Translations under genes and position numbers: made by a program
The notes under the pieces: model-generated
What the model saw: only the letters and a program-made list of their open reading frames with translations
Databases searched by the model: none
What the model was told of the DNA's origin: nothing
Part shown: positions 27,673 through 36,119 of the stretch, one piece after another
How the letters are laid out: the number at the start of each line of letters is the position of its first letter
Numbering within the stretch: position 1 is the stretch's first letter
DNA from: Pseudomonas frederiksbergensis
Lineage (GTDB): Bacteria > Pseudomonadota > Gammaproteobacteria > Pseudomonadales > Pseudomonadaceae
Length of the DNA: 64,000 bases
Direction: 5' to 3'
Assembly: GCF_017114915.1 (NCBI RefSeq)
Contig: NZ_JAAUOE010000005.1
Coordinates: 124,001 to 188,000, forward strand

Positions 27673-29174
27673 CAGTCGATCACCCGTCCTTTCAGTGCGA
27701 AGAGGCCTTGCGGACGTTTCTGGATGAACAGAATGATCAGCGCGAGGATCAGGATCTTGCCCAGCACCGCACCGATCTGCGGTTCGAGGATCTTGTTGGC
27801 GATGCCCAGGCCGAAGGCGGCGAACACGCTGCCGGCCAGTTGACCGACACCGCCGAGCACCACCACCAGGAACGAATCAATGATGTAGCTCTGGCCCAGG
27901 TCCGGGCCGACGTTGCCGATCTGGCTGAGCGCCACGCCACCGAGCCCGGCGATGCCCGAGCCCAGGCCGAAGGCGAGCATATCGACGCGCCCGGTGGGTA
28001 CGCCGCAGCAGGCGGCCATGTTGCGGTTCTGGGTGACGGCGCGCACGTTCAAGCCAAGGCGCGTCTTGTTCAGCAGCAGCCAGGTCAGCACCACCACAAA
28101 CAAGGCAAACGCGATGATCACGATGCGGTTGTACGGCAGCACCAGATTGGGCAGCACCTGAATTCCGCCCGACAACCACGCCGGGTTGGCCACTTCAACG
28201 TTCTGCGCACCGAACACCAGACGCACCAACTGGATCAGCATCAGGCTGATGCCCCACGTGGCGAGCAGGGTTTCCAGCGGGCGGCCGTAGAGATGACGAA
28301 TCACCGTGCGCTCCAGCGCCATGCCGATGGCGGCGGTGACGAAAAACGCCACCGGCAGCGCAATCAGTGGATAGAACTCGATGGCTTGCGGGGCGAAACG
28401 CTGGAACATCAACTGCACCACGTACGTCGAGTACGCGCCGAGCATCAACATCTCGCCGTGGGCCATGTTGATCACCCCCAGCAGGCCGAAGGTGATCGCC
28501 AGCCCGAGGGCGGCCAGCAGCAGAATCGAACCCAGGGACATACCGCTGAAAGCCTGGCCGAGCATTTCGCCGATCAGCAGTTTGCGTTTGACCTGGGCCA
28601 GGCTGGTTTCGGCGGCGGTGCGCACACTGGCGTCGGCTTCAACGCCGGGTTCGAGCAAGCCTTCGAGGCGGGTGCGGGCCAGCGGGTCGCCGGTTTCGCC
28701 AAGCAAACGCACGGCGGCGAGGCGCACGGTCGGGTCACTGTCGACCAGTTGCAGATTGGCCAACGCCAGGCTCAGGGCGGCATGAACGGTTTCGTCTTGT
28801 TCGCCCGCCAGTTGCTGGTCGAGGAATTTCAGCTGCGCCGGTTTGGCGCTTTTTTGCAATTGCTGCGCAGCGGCCAGACGGATTTTGGCGTCGGCGGCGA
28901 GCAATTGGTGGCTGGCCAACGCGGTGTCGATCAGACCCCGCAGGCGATTGTTCAGGCGCAGGGTTTTGGCTTGGCCATCGATGGTCAACCCACCTTGTTG
29001 CAAGGCGTTGATCAGTTCGATACGGGCCGGATCGGGCTGCGCGGCCCAGGTTTCCAGCAGCTTGGCTTGCTGCACAGGATTGGCCGCGACGAAGTCTTCG
29101 GCGTCGCCGGCGTGGGCGGCCATCGGCAATAACAGCGTGATGGCGAGGATCAAGCGGTAAAAGGCAGTGGGCAT
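27672..29174 (-). CDS. urtB: Urea ABC transporter permease UrtB (with periplasmic N-terminal extension)
   Basis: 500 residues. A signal-like helix (residues 1-22, ending AAHA) precedes about 180 mostly helical residues (HEAT-like, for example DSDPTVRLAAVRLLGETGDP), then a LivH-like permease of about 290 residues (GLLGVINMAHGEMLMLGAYS; LLATWGISLMLIQLVR; LGGVGQLAGSVFAAFGLG). The extended N-terminus is usual for proteobacterial UrtB. ATG at 29174 is chosen because AGGA stands eight bases before it; an upstream ATG at 29192 is possible. A REPIN lies between it and urtA. Confidence 0.94.
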   Translation of the reverse strand: MPTAFYRLILAITLLLPMAAHAGDAEDFVAANPVQQAKLLETWAAQPDPARIELINALQQGGLTIDGQAKTLRLNNRLRGLIDTALASHQLLAADAKIRLAAAQQLQKSAKPAQLKFLDQQLAGEQDETVHAALSLALANLQLVDSDPTVRLAAVRLLGETGDPLARTRLEGLLEPGVEADASVRTAAETSLAQVKRKLLIGEMLGQAFSGMSLGSILLLAALGLAITFGLLGVINMAHGEMLMLGAYSTYVVQLMFQRFAPQAIEFYPLIALPVAFFVTAAIGMALERTVIRHLYGRPLETLLATWGISLMLIQLVRLVFGAQNVEVANPAWLSGGIQVLPNLVLPYNRIVIIAFALFVVVLTWLLLNKTRLGLNVRAVTQNRNMAACCGVPTGRVDMLAFGLGSGIAGLGGVALSQIGNVGPDLGQSYIIDSFLVVVLGGVGQLAGSVFAAFGLGIANKILEPQIGAVLGKILILALIILFIQKRPQGLFALKGRVID

Positions 29175-29200
29175 GTCAAATGTCCTGGTCATGCGCGGAC

Positions 29201-29276
29201 CCTGTAGGAGCTGGCTTGCCAGCGAAGGCGTACTGACTGACGTCAAAAGCTTCGCTGGCAAGCCAGCTCCTACAGG
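29201..29276. repeat. REPIN between urtA and urtB
   Basis: Perfect 27-base arms at 29201-29227 and 29250-29276 (CCTGTAGGAGCTGGCTTGCC... and complement), 22-base spacer. Being inside the operon, it may lower or stabilise transcript reaching the permease genes relative to the binding protein. Confidence 0.92.
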
Positions 29277-29322
29277 GGTTGTGTCGGTCCCGGGTGTCCG
29301 TCCGGGATCGGCATCGCTGGGC

Positions 29323-30588
29323 TCAGTTGCTCTTCACCGCATACTCCGGCTTCTTGTCGTTGCCCGGAATGAACGGGCTCCACGGTTGGGCGCGGATCGG
29401 CCCTTCGGTCTGCCACACCACGTTGAACTGACCATCAGCCTGAATCTCGCCGATCATCACCGGTTTGTGCAGGTGGTGGTTGGTCTTGTCCATGGTCAGG
29501 GTGTAGCCGGACGGCGCGGCGAAGGTCTGGCCGGCCAGGGCTTCGCGGACTTTGTCGACGTCGGTGGATTTGGCTTTCTCCGCCGCTTGCGCCCACATGT
29601 GGATGCCGACATAGGTGGCTTCCATCGGGTCGTTGGTCACCGCTTTGTCGGCGCCCGGCAGGTTGTGTTTCTTGGCGTAGGCTTTCCAGTCATCGACGAA
29701 CTTCTTGTTCACCGGGTTTTCCACCGACTCAAAGTAGTTCCACGCCGCGAGGTTGCCCACCAGCGGTTTGGTGTCGATGCCGCGCAATTCTTCTTCGCCC
29801 ACGGAGAACGCCACGACCGGTACGTCGGTGGCTTTCAGGCCCTGGTTGGCCAGCTCTTTATAGAACGGCACGTTGGAGTCGCCGTTGACCGTGGAGATGA
29901 CGGCGGTTTTGCCACCGGCAGAGAATTTTTTGATGCTGGCCACGATGGTTTGATAGTCGCTGTGGCCGAACGGGGTGTAGACCTCTTCGATGTCCTTGTC
30001 CGCCACGCCTTTGGAGTGCAGGAACGAGCGCAGGATCTTGTTGGTGGTGCGCGGGTAGACGTAGTCGGTGCCCAGCAGGAAGTAACGCTTGGCGCTGCCA
30101 CCTTCTTCGCTCATCAGGTATTCCACTGCTGGAATCGCCTGTTGGTTCGGCGCGGCCCCGGTGTAGAACACGTTCGGCGACATCTCTTCGCCTTCGTATT
30201 GCACCGGGTAGAACAGCAGGCCGTTGAGCTCTTCGAACACCGGCAGCACCGACTTACGCGACACCGAGGTCCAGCAACCGAACACCACTGCCACTTTGTC
30301 CTTGGTCAGCAACTGCCGGCCCTTTTCGGCAAACAGCGGCCAGTTCGATGCGGGGTCAACCACCACCGGCTCCAGCATCTTGCCGTTCACACCGCCCTTG
30401 GCGTTGATTTCGTCGATGGTCATCAACGCCATGTCTTTGAGCGAGGTTTCGGAGATCGCCATGGTCCCGGACAACGAATGCAGAATACCGACCTTGATGG
30501 TCTCGGCGGCCTGGACCGTCCAGGCCATGCCCATCGCGGCAATGCTTGCCGATAGTGTGAAAGCCTTGATCAAACTGCGACGCTTCAT
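29323..30588 (-). CDS. urtA: Urea-binding periplasmic protein UrtA
   Basis: 421-residue substrate-binding protein of the urea importer. The N-terminus MKRRSLIKAFTLSASIAAMG has twin arginines followed by a hydrophobic stretch, compatible with Tat or Sec export, and cleavage near VQAAE. The mature part matches FmdD/UrtA: IKVGILHSLSGTMAISETSL, FGCWTSVSRKSVLPVFEE, LLFYPVQYEGEE, GTDYVYPRTTN and the C-terminal KPVMIGEI. ATG at 30588 fits the family; an open frame continues upstream without similarity. It heads the operon, preceded by a sigma-54 promoter. Confidence 0.97.
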   Translation of the reverse strand: MKRRSLIKAFTLSASIAAMGMAWTVQAAETIKVGILHSLSGTMAISETSLKDMALMTIDEINAKGGVNGKMLEPVVVDPASNWPLFAEKGRQLLTKDKVAVVFGCWTSVSRKSVLPVFEELNGLLFYPVQYEGEEMSPNVFYTGAAPNQQAIPAVEYLMSEEGGSAKRYFLLGTDYVYPRTTNKILRSFLHSKGVADKDIEEVYTPFGHSDYQTIVASIKKFSAGGKTAVISTVNGDSNVPFYKELANQGLKATDVPVVAFSVGEEELRGIDTKPLVGNLAAWNYFESVENPVNKKFVDDWKAYAKKHNLPGADKAVTNDPMEATYVGIHMWAQAAEKAKSTDVDKVREALAGQTFAAPSGYTLTMDKTNHHLHKPVMIGEIQADGQFNVVWQTEGPIRAQPWSPFIPGNDKKPEYAVKSN

Positions 30589-30653
30589 TGTGCGATCTCC
30601 ATGAACGTTAAAGTTTTTTATGGTTGGCAGATGCGGACGACTGAAGGCTGTTT

Positions 30654-30669
30654 TGCAAGGGCTGTGCCC
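30654..30669 (-). promoter_or_regulatory. Sigma-54 (-24/-12) promoter of urtA
   Basis: Minus-strand GGGCACAGCCCTTGCA (30669 to 30654) has GG-N10-GC spacing and matches TGGCAC-N5-TTGCA except the first base. Expected start point is near 30643, 55 bases before the urtA ATG. A second RpoN promoter stands before ureE. Confidence 0.78.
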
Positions 30670-30724
30670 GGTCGGGGAAGGGCAAGCAAATGTCGTATTT
30701 GAGCGGTTGCGGGGTTTGAGCGGC

Positions 30725-30758
30725 GCACCATGAAGGGACGGGGCTGGCGCGTTGGTGC
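30725..30758. promoter_or_regulatory. Candidate NtrC half-sites upstream of urtA
   Basis: GCACCA (30725-30730) and TGGTGC (30753-30758) are inverted perfect NtrC half-sites 22 bases apart, centred about 100 bases upstream of the predicted sigma-54 start. Neither forms a complete close-set dyad, so this is only suggestive. Confidence 0.4.
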
Positions 30759-30825
30759 GAGAAGATGCGCCACATTGGGGCGACGCAGCCATCGCGGGCA
30801 AGCCCGCGATGATTGATAACGCGGT

Positions 30826-31194
30826 TTACGCCGGGTCGACGTTATCCAGCGCCCGGTTCACCGCCAGCTCCGCCAGCATGATGCTCTGTTGAATCGCCAG
30901 CGCCGTGTAGCGCTGCGGGCCGGTCAGGTTGTTGGCGAAGTCGCTGGCCAGGACACTCGCTGTAGCCAACGATTCACAGGCGTGGGCCAGCAGGCTTTCG
31001 GTATCCATATTCGGGGCGACGATGAACATGGTGCTGGGGCGGCGGGGTTTTTCGGTGTAGGGCGCCGGGGGATCGAGGTAGTAGTCGAGGGCGCGTTTGA
31101 TGGCTTCGCGATCCTTGAGTAATTCTTCGTTGCGCGAGGCTTCGGCGTTGGGGGTGGTGGTGTTGAAGGGTGGGTCAGGAATTAATTTGTCCAT
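30826..31194 (-). CDS. DUF6124 (DUF3077-like) family protein
   Basis: 122-residue cytoplasmic protein with no signal peptide. A disordered N-terminal half (PDPPFNTTTPN, charged KDREAIKRALDYYLDP) is followed by the family core (about residues 54-120: VAPNMDTESLLAHACESLAT, then ALAIQQSIMLAELAVNRALD), predicted helical. This family occurs in many copies in Pseudomonas and has no known function. ATG at 31194 has GGAG 10-13 bases upstream. The unusual feature is the long, apparently structured leader in front of it. A short REP-like hairpin (CGCGGGCAAGCCCGCG) at about 30793-30808 follows the stop. Confidence 0.75.
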   Translation of the reverse strand: MDKLIPDPPFNTTTPNAEASRNEELLKDREAIKRALDYYLDPPAPYTEKPRRPSTMFIVAPNMDTESLLAHACESLATASVLASDFANNLTGPQRYTALAIQQSIMLAELAVNRALDNVDPA

Positions 31195-31415
31195 TGAAAA
31201 AATTCTCCAGCGTTGGAGCCTCCACTTGCCGCTTCTCACACGGGAAGAGGTGGCAGCTATGTGCGAGGTGAGAAGACCGGTTATGGACACCCGGCCGGAC
31301 CGAGGTCCGCCCGCACACAGCCGCCATAACGCATTTGCAGGCAGCTAACAAGCTGGCGGCGATTATGCGTGTACAGACACTGGATGACCATAAGTTGCCG
31401 GGCTTCTCACACCCG
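31195..31415 (-). ncRNA. Candidate structured RNA leader of the DUF6124 gene
   Basis: On the minus strand, two identical segments GTGTGAGAAGC (31412-31402 and 31241-31231) flank a complementary segment CTTCTCAC (31275-31268). The middle one can pair with only one partner at a time, giving two exclusive folds, the later one next to the ribosome binding site. Between them lie further stems: CGGAC/GTCCG at 31296-31309, and GCCGCCA with TGGCGGC around 31320-31362. I do not recognise a named RNA family. Reading the stretch as protein is possible but its base pairing argues for RNA. Nothing else was seen in 31416-31524. Confidence 0.4.
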
Positions 31416-31524
31416 ATCGCTGAGTTGTCAGCGACAGCCAAAGACTAGAGAGCCCGCTTCCGACGGACAACCTGAAAGATGCGTGGGAAAGGTCTGAGTT
31501 CTGATACATCTGTTAAACATTCAA

Positions 31525-31636
31525 AAGCGGAACGCGGAGCGTCCCTGGCGGCATTCCCACGCGGGAGCGTGGGAACGATCAAGCGGAACGCGGAGCGTCC
31601 CTGGCGGCATTCCCACGCGGGAGCGTGGGAACGATC
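31525..31636. repeat. Exact tandem duplication of a 56-base palindromic repeat
   Basis: 31525-31580 and 31581-31636 are identical 56-base copies, each an AAGCGGAACGCGGAGCGTCC half-unit plus CATTCCCACGCGGGAGCGTG... palindrome ending GGAACGATC. Same family as the compound repeats elsewhere, here as two right halves in tandem. Confidence 0.9.
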
Positions 31637-31655
31637 ACCCTGTGGGAGCGGTGAG

Positions 31656-32666
31656 TCAGCGCCGGCGCATCAGGCCGATGAAGAACAGGCCGCCAATCGC
31701 GGCGGTGGCGACGCCGATGGGCAGGTCTTCCGGGGCGATCAATGTTCGTGCGGCCACGTCGACCCAGACGAGGAACAGGCTGCCCAACAACACGCACACC
31801 GGCAGCAACCGCCGATGCTCGGCACCCACCAATCGCCGGGCAATGTGCGGCACCATCAGCCCGACAAAACCAATCGAGCCGCTGATGGACACCAGCACCC
31901 CGGTCATCAGCGAGGCAATCAAAAACACCCGCAGGCGTACGGTGCGGGCATTCAGGCCGAGGGTCACGGCGGTCTGTTCGCCCGCCATCAACGCATTCAA
32001 CGGACGGGCCATGCCCAGCAGCAACACCAACCCCAGCAACACACTGGCAGCTGGCACGGCGAGCAATTCCCAGCGCGCCAACCCGAGGCCGCCGAGCATC
32101 CAGAACATCACCGCCGAACTGGCGCGATGATCACCGAGAAACAGCAGCAGGTTGGCGACCGCCATCATCACGAACGACACCGCCACCCCGCACAGCAGCA
32201 GCCGATCACTGTCCAGTCGCCCATGACGGTTGGCGATCATCAGCACGATCAACATGCTCAGCAGCGCGCCGATAAACGCGGCAATCGGCAAGGTCAGCAG
32301 GCCTACGATTTCACCGACATGCAGCACCACGATCACCGCGCCGAGGGTGGCGCCTGAGGTCACGCCCAACAAGTGCGGATCGGCCAGCGGATTGCGCGTC
32401 ACCGCCTGCAGCACCGCGCCGATCAGCGCCAGGCCGGCGCCCACCAGTGCGCCGAGTAACATGCGCGGCACGCGGATCAGCCAGACGATGTGTTCCTGGC
32501 CAGCCGCCCAGCTCTGCTCGCCAAGACCGAAGGCCTTGTGCAGCAGAATCCGCCACACCACGTCCACCGGCACCCGCGCCGGGCCAAAACCCAGCGACAC
32601 CACGCACGACACCAGCAACAGCGCGCCGAGGGCCATCAGCAACAAGGCATAGCGACGGTCGATCAT
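31656..32666 (-). CDS. FecCD-family ABC transporter permease (iron-chelate/corrinoid class)
   Basis: 336-residue inner-membrane permease with about ten helices. FecCD hallmarks: RVPRMLLGALVGAGLALIGAVLQAVTRNPLADPHLLGVTSGA near residues 65-107, the coupling loop LGLNARTVR, and GFVGLMVPHIARRLVGAEHRRLLP near 270. The class imports ferric siderophores, haem or vitamin B12. The start overlaps the stop of the binding-protein gene (ATGA). With the next two genes it forms a complete importer. Its place between copper and cobalamin genes leaves the substrate open. Confidence 0.92.
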   Translation of the reverse strand: MIDRRYALLLMALGALLLVSCVVSLGFGPARVPVDVVWRILLHKAFGLGEQSWAAGQEHIVWLIRVPRMLLGALVGAGLALIGAVLQAVTRNPLADPHLLGVTSGATLGAVIVVLHVGEIVGLLTLPIAAFIGALLSMLIVLMIANRHGRLDSDRLLLCGVAVSFVMMAVANLLLFLGDHRASSAVMFWMLGGLGLARWELLAVPAASVLLGLVLLLGMARPLNALMAGEQTAVTLGLNARTVRLRVFLIASLMTGVLVSISGSIGFVGLMVPHIARRLVGAEHRRLLPVCVLLGSLFLVWVDVAARTLIAPEDLPIGVATAAIGGLFFIGLMRRR

Positions 32667-33610
32667 TCGCCGTGGAAACCCTTGGCCAGGGTTTCGACCG
32701 CCAGCACGTTATCGATCCCGGGCGTGGCCTGCACGTAAGGAATGACGATAAAGCGCTGGTTCTTGATCGCATCCACCGATTGCAGGGCCTGGTTGTTCAG
32801 CAAAAATTGCGCCTTCTGCTCGGCGCTGACTTCGCCGTAATCGACGATCACGATCACCTGCGGATTGCGCTCGACCACGTTCTCCCAGTTGACCCGCGTC
32901 CAGCTCGCCTCGACGTCATCGAGGATGTTGCGCCCGCCGGCAGCGTCGATCAGCGCTTGCGGCATGCCCAGGCGTCCGGAGGTCATGGCCCGGTCCTCAC
33001 CGCTGTCGTACAGAAATACGCGCGGCTTGTCCGCCGGCAGATCCTTGCGCACGTCGGCGACTTGCGCCTGCATCCGGGCAATCACGGCGTTGGCGCGATC
33101 CTGCACGTCGAAGATTTTGCCGAGGTTGCGCAGGTCGTTGTAGGTGTCTTCCAGACTGGCCGGCGGGCGCTTCATCACGAAGGCGCAGGACTCGGTGAGC
33201 TCGTAGACATTGATGCCCAGCGGTTGCAGGGTTTGCGGCGTGAGGTCACCGCCCACGCGCATGCCGTAGTCCCAACCGGCGAAGAAGAAATCGACGTTGG
33301 CGTTGAGCAGGGTTTCCACCGATGGGTACTTGGCCGCCAGTTCCGGCAAACCGTCGAGGATGGTCTGCATCTGGGGCGTCACCGATTTCCATCCGGTCAC
33401 GCCGCTGTAGCCGGCCATGCTCGGTTTGAGACCGAGGGCGAGCATCATCTGGGTCATGTTGATGTCGTGGCTGACCGCGTGTTTCGGCGCTTGCTTGAAG
33501 GTGACGGCGCGGTTGCAACTCTGGACGGTCAGCGGGTATTTCGTGGCCTCGGCGAAGGCTTGGGCGGTGCCCAGCAACAGTGCGGCGCAAAGCAGGGAAC
33601 GCAAAGTCAT
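32663..33610 (-). CDS. Periplasmic metal-chelate-binding protein of the ABC transporter
   Basis: 315 residues with a signal peptide (1-20, LLCAALLLGTAQAFA) and the cluster-A (class III) fold of BtuF/FhuD-type proteins: an N-lobe with RAVTFKQAPKHAVSHDINMTQMMLALGL, a long central helix and a C-lobe with IDAAGGRNILDDV and NPQVIVIVDYG. A tryptophan- and tyrosine-rich pocket (GYSGVTGW, FAGWDYGMRVGG) suggests a bulky ligand. The start overlaps the ATPase stop. The ligand is not determined; corrinoid, siderophore or other metallophore are all possible. Confidence 0.88.
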   Translation of the reverse strand: MTLRSLLCAALLLGTAQAFAEATKYPLTVQSCNRAVTFKQAPKHAVSHDINMTQMMLALGLKPSMAGYSGVTGWKSVTPQMQTILDGLPELAAKYPSVETLLNANVDFFFAGWDYGMRVGGDLTPQTLQPLGINVYELTESCAFVMKRPPASLEDTYNDLRNLGKIFDVQDRANAVIARMQAQVADVRKDLPADKPRVFLYDSGEDRAMTSGRLGMPQALIDAAGGRNILDDVEASWTRVNWENVVERNPQVIVIVDYGEVSAEQKAQFLLNNQALQSVDAIKNQRFIVIPYVQATPGIDNVLAVETLAKGFHGE

Positions 33611-34395
33611 GGTTGGGTTATCCAGGTGATTCGTGGGTAGCCGTGCAAGGGATGGTCATCGATCAGGGCGTCGACGCCGAACACGTTGTGCAGAAGGTGT
33701 GTGGTCAGGACTTCTTTGGGGGTGCCACTGGCGACGATGCGACCGTGATGGATCACGTACAGCCGGTCGCAGAAAGCCGCCGCCAGATTGAGGTCGTGGA
33801 TGCTCGCCAGCGTGCCGATCTGCAGGCGCTTGACCAGCTGCAGCAGTTCCAGCTGATAACGCGGGTCGAGGTGGTTGGTCGGCTCATCGAGGATCAGCAA
33901 TTGCGGTTGCTGGGTCAGGGCGCGGGCGAGGATCACGCGCTGCTTTTCACCGCCGGACAGGGTGGCGAAGGCGTGGTCTTCGAAGCCCTTGAGGCCGACC
34001 GATTCGAGGGCTCGGGTCGCGAGTTTTCGGTCTTCAAGGGTGTCGCCATCAAACAGGCCTTTGTGCGGCGTGCGGCCCATGGCGACCACTTCATCGACGG
34101 TCAGGCCGAAGGCGTCGGGGAATTCCTGCAGCACCACGGCGATGCGTTGCGCGCACCAGCGTGAGGACTGCTTCCAGACGTTGTGATGGTCGAGTTTTAC
34201 TTCGCCGCTTTCCGGTTTGCTGAAGCGATAAGCGCACCGCAGCAGGCTGGTCTTGCCGCTGCCGTTGGGGCCGATCAACCCGACGAACTCACCGGCGGCC
34301 ACGTGCAAGGAGGCGTCACGCAGCTGGAACTGGTGATGGCAGTGGCCATGGCCCAGGGGTGTCCAGGCGAGGTTGGTGAGGTTCAGCGAGGTCAT
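33607..34395 (-). CDS. ABC transporter ATP-binding protein (FecE/BtuD class)
   Basis: 262-residue ATPase. Walker [10 protein letters not shown] near residue 43, signature [16 protein letters not shown], Walker [14 protein letters not shown]-loop [13 protein letters not shown], all typical of the FecCD-linked class. The ATG at 34395 is used; eight upstream codons in frame run into a palindromic repeat. The order ATPase-binding protein-permease with 4-base overlaps means one co-translated unit. A similar three-gene set stands near cob genes in P. aeruginosa (recalled as PA2912-2914). Confidence 0.92.
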   Translation of the reverse strand: MTSLNLTNLAWTPLGHGHCHHQFQLRDASLHVAAGEFVGLIGPNGSGKTSLLRCAYRFSKPESGEVKLDHHNVWKQSSRWCAQRIAVVLQEFPDAFGLTVDEVVAMGRTPHKGLFDGDTLEDRKLATRALESVGLKGFEDHAFATLSGGEKQRVILARALTQQPQLLILDEPTNHLDPRYQLELLQLVKRLQIGTLASIHDLNLAAAFCDRLYVIHHGRIVASGTPKEVLTTHLLHNVFGVDALIDDHPLHGYPRITWITQP

Positions 34396-34407
34396 TTCAT
34401 TCCCAAC

Positions 34408-34514
34408 GATCGTTCCCACGCTCCGCGTGGGAACGCCACAATGGACGCTCTGCGTCCGCTTTTGGGACGCGGAGCGTCCCGGGCTGCATTCCCACGCAGA
34501 GCGTGGGAACGATC
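34408..34514. repeat. Compound palindromic repeat upstream of the metal ABC operon
   Basis: GATCGTTCCCACGC... at 34408 and the complementary arm ending 34514, with inner GACGCTCTGCGTC and GGGACGCGGAGCGTCCC stems. It ends only 13 bases before the ATPase start, so it lies in that gene's leader. Confidence 0.9.
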
Positions 34515-34593
34515 AATCGATCAATCGGCGGTGACGAAGAAAGATCGCGGCCCGCATTGTATTGGCTTTGCGCGTACGCGTATCTCGCCTGTT

Positions 34594-35973
34594 TCATGAT
34601 GAAGGTGAGGTGGATTCAGTTTGCCGGCCCAAGCGCGACAGCAGCACCCAATCCAATAGCCACACGACGACCAGCGAAGCCCCCACCAACGGAAACATCA
34701 CTGCCAGCCCGAACATGATGACCATCGCGGTTTTCCATTTCGGCAGGTCGTGACGCAATGGCGGCACACCGAACTTGCCCAGTGGCCGGCGTTTCCACCA
34801 GATCACCACGCCGCTGACGGCGCTGAGCAGAATCATCAGGCAGATCAGCAGCACGATGATTTGATTGAACGGGCCGAACATCTTGCCTTCGTGCAGCATC
34901 ACGCCGACTTCCGTGGCGCGGGCGACGTTGCTGTAATGCTGCCAGCGCACGTCGGCGAGAACGTCGCCGGTGTACTGGTCGACATGCAGGGTGGCGTCGT
35001 TACGCGGGTCGTCGGCGAACACGGCGATGGTGAACACGCCAGTGGATGTGGTGGGGAAAGTGATGCTGTAGCCGGGCTCGACCTTGCGCTGCACGGCGAT
35101 GTTTTGCACGTCTTGCAGGCTGATGGTCGGTGCCGCCGGGCCGGTTTGCGTGCTGGTGTGAGCCATGTGTTCGGCATGGTCGCCAGACATCGGCATCGGC
35201 GTGTTTTCCATGGCCCACGGCACGGTCTGGCGCGTGGCGCTGTTGAGGCTGCGGGCCTCGACGTCGGACTTGGGCACGTCATTCCACATCGCTGCCGGAA
35301 AGCGGTTCCAGAGGTCGGCGTATTGCTTGCCCCAGAACCCGGTCCAGGTCATGCCGCTGAGCAGCATCACCAGCAGCAAGGCCGCGCCCCAGAACCCGGT
35401 TACCGCGTGCAGGTCCCGCCAGAGCACGCGACCGCGACTGTTCAGGCGCGGCCAGAGAATGCCGGCGCTCTGGCCACGGGGCCACCACAAAAATACTCCG
35501 GAGACCACCAGCACCACGCCCCAACCGGCGGCCAGTTCCACCAGCCGATCACCGACGGTGCCGATCATCAACTCGCCGTGAATCGAGCGTGCGAGCGCTT
35601 GCAGATTGTTCTTCGCATCCTGCTCGCCGAGGATGTCGCCGTGGTACGGATCGATGAACACGTTCAGTTCATGGCCTTCATTGATCACCACAAATTGCGC
35701 GCTGCGTTCGGCATTCACTGGCGGTAAATATTGTTTGATCCGGCCTTGTGGATACGCCTCTTTTACCCGTTTGAGCAGGTCATCGGCGGCGACGGTGTGA
35801 TGACCGGCGGGGACGTTCAGCAGGCTGCCGTACATCAACGGGTCGAGTTGCGGTTTGAACAGGTAGACGATGCCGGTCAGGGCCAGCATCACCATGAACG
35901 GCGCGACGAACAGGCCGGCATAGAAATGCCAACGCCAGGCCAGGTTGTAGAAATTCGGTTTGGGTTGTTGCAT
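34594..35973 (-). CDS. PepSY-associated membrane protein (PepSY_TM, copper locus)
   Basis: 459-residue inner-membrane protein with four to five helices: 15-37 (WHFYAGLFVAPFMVMLALTG), two in 140-215 and two near 385-440. Two periplasmic PepSY-like segments are seen (HTVAADDLLKRVKEAYPQGR; SLQDVQNIAVQRKVEPGYS), together with WRWHFYAG, FLWWPRG, RDLHAVTGFW and the Met/His stretch MPMSGDHAEHMAHT, which suits copper. PepSY_TM proteins beside TonB receptors are thought to reduce or release metals in the periplasm. It follows the OprC-type receptor in the same direction, as recalled for PA3789-oprC. Confidence 0.88.
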   Translation of the reverse strand: MQQPKPNFYNLAWRWHFYAGLFVAPFMVMLALTGIVYLFKPQLDPLMYGSLLNVPAGHHTVAADDLLKRVKEAYPQGRIKQYLPPVNAERSAQFVVINEGHELNVFIDPYHGDILGEQDAKNNLQALARSIHGELMIGTVGDRLVELAAGWGVVLVVSGVFLWWPRGQSAGILWPRLNSRGRVLWRDLHAVTGFWGAALLLVMLLSGMTWTGFWGKQYADLWNRFPAAMWNDVPKSDVEARSLNSATRQTVPWAMENTPMPMSGDHAEHMAHTSTQTGPAAPTISLQDVQNIAVQRKVEPGYSITFPTTSTGVFTIAVFADDPRNDATLHVDQYTGDVLADVRWQHYSNVARATEVGVMLHEGKMFGPFNQIIVLLICLMILLSAVSGVVIWWKRRPLGKFGVPPLRHDLPKWKTAMVIMFGLAVMFPLVGASLVVVWLLDWVLLSRLGRQTESTSPSS

Positions 35974-36030
35974 TTGTGTGCTCCGCTAGGCTTGGGTCTT
36001 TTGTTGTTGTCTGGTGACTGCTGCGCAGTC

Positions 36031-36115
36031 GTTCGCGGGCAAGCCTCGCTCCTACAGGTTTTGTGTCGATCAACGAAACGACGCGATCCCTGTAGAAGCG
36101 AGGCTTGCCCGCGAA
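36031..36115. repeat. REPIN between the copper receptor and PepSY genes
   Basis: Arms 36032-36057 and 36090-36115 (TTCGCGGGCAAGCCTCGCT... and complement, one mismatch), same family as 3679-3763. The right arm ends five bases before the stop of the receptor gene. Confidence 0.85.
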
Positions 36116-36119
36116 GCTC

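Noticed and set aside
31175..31441. 88-codon open frame covering the DUF6124 leader
   Set aside because: It overlaps the start of the gene in another frame, and the sequence is better explained by complementary RNA segments. It may recur in other genomes because the leader is conserved.
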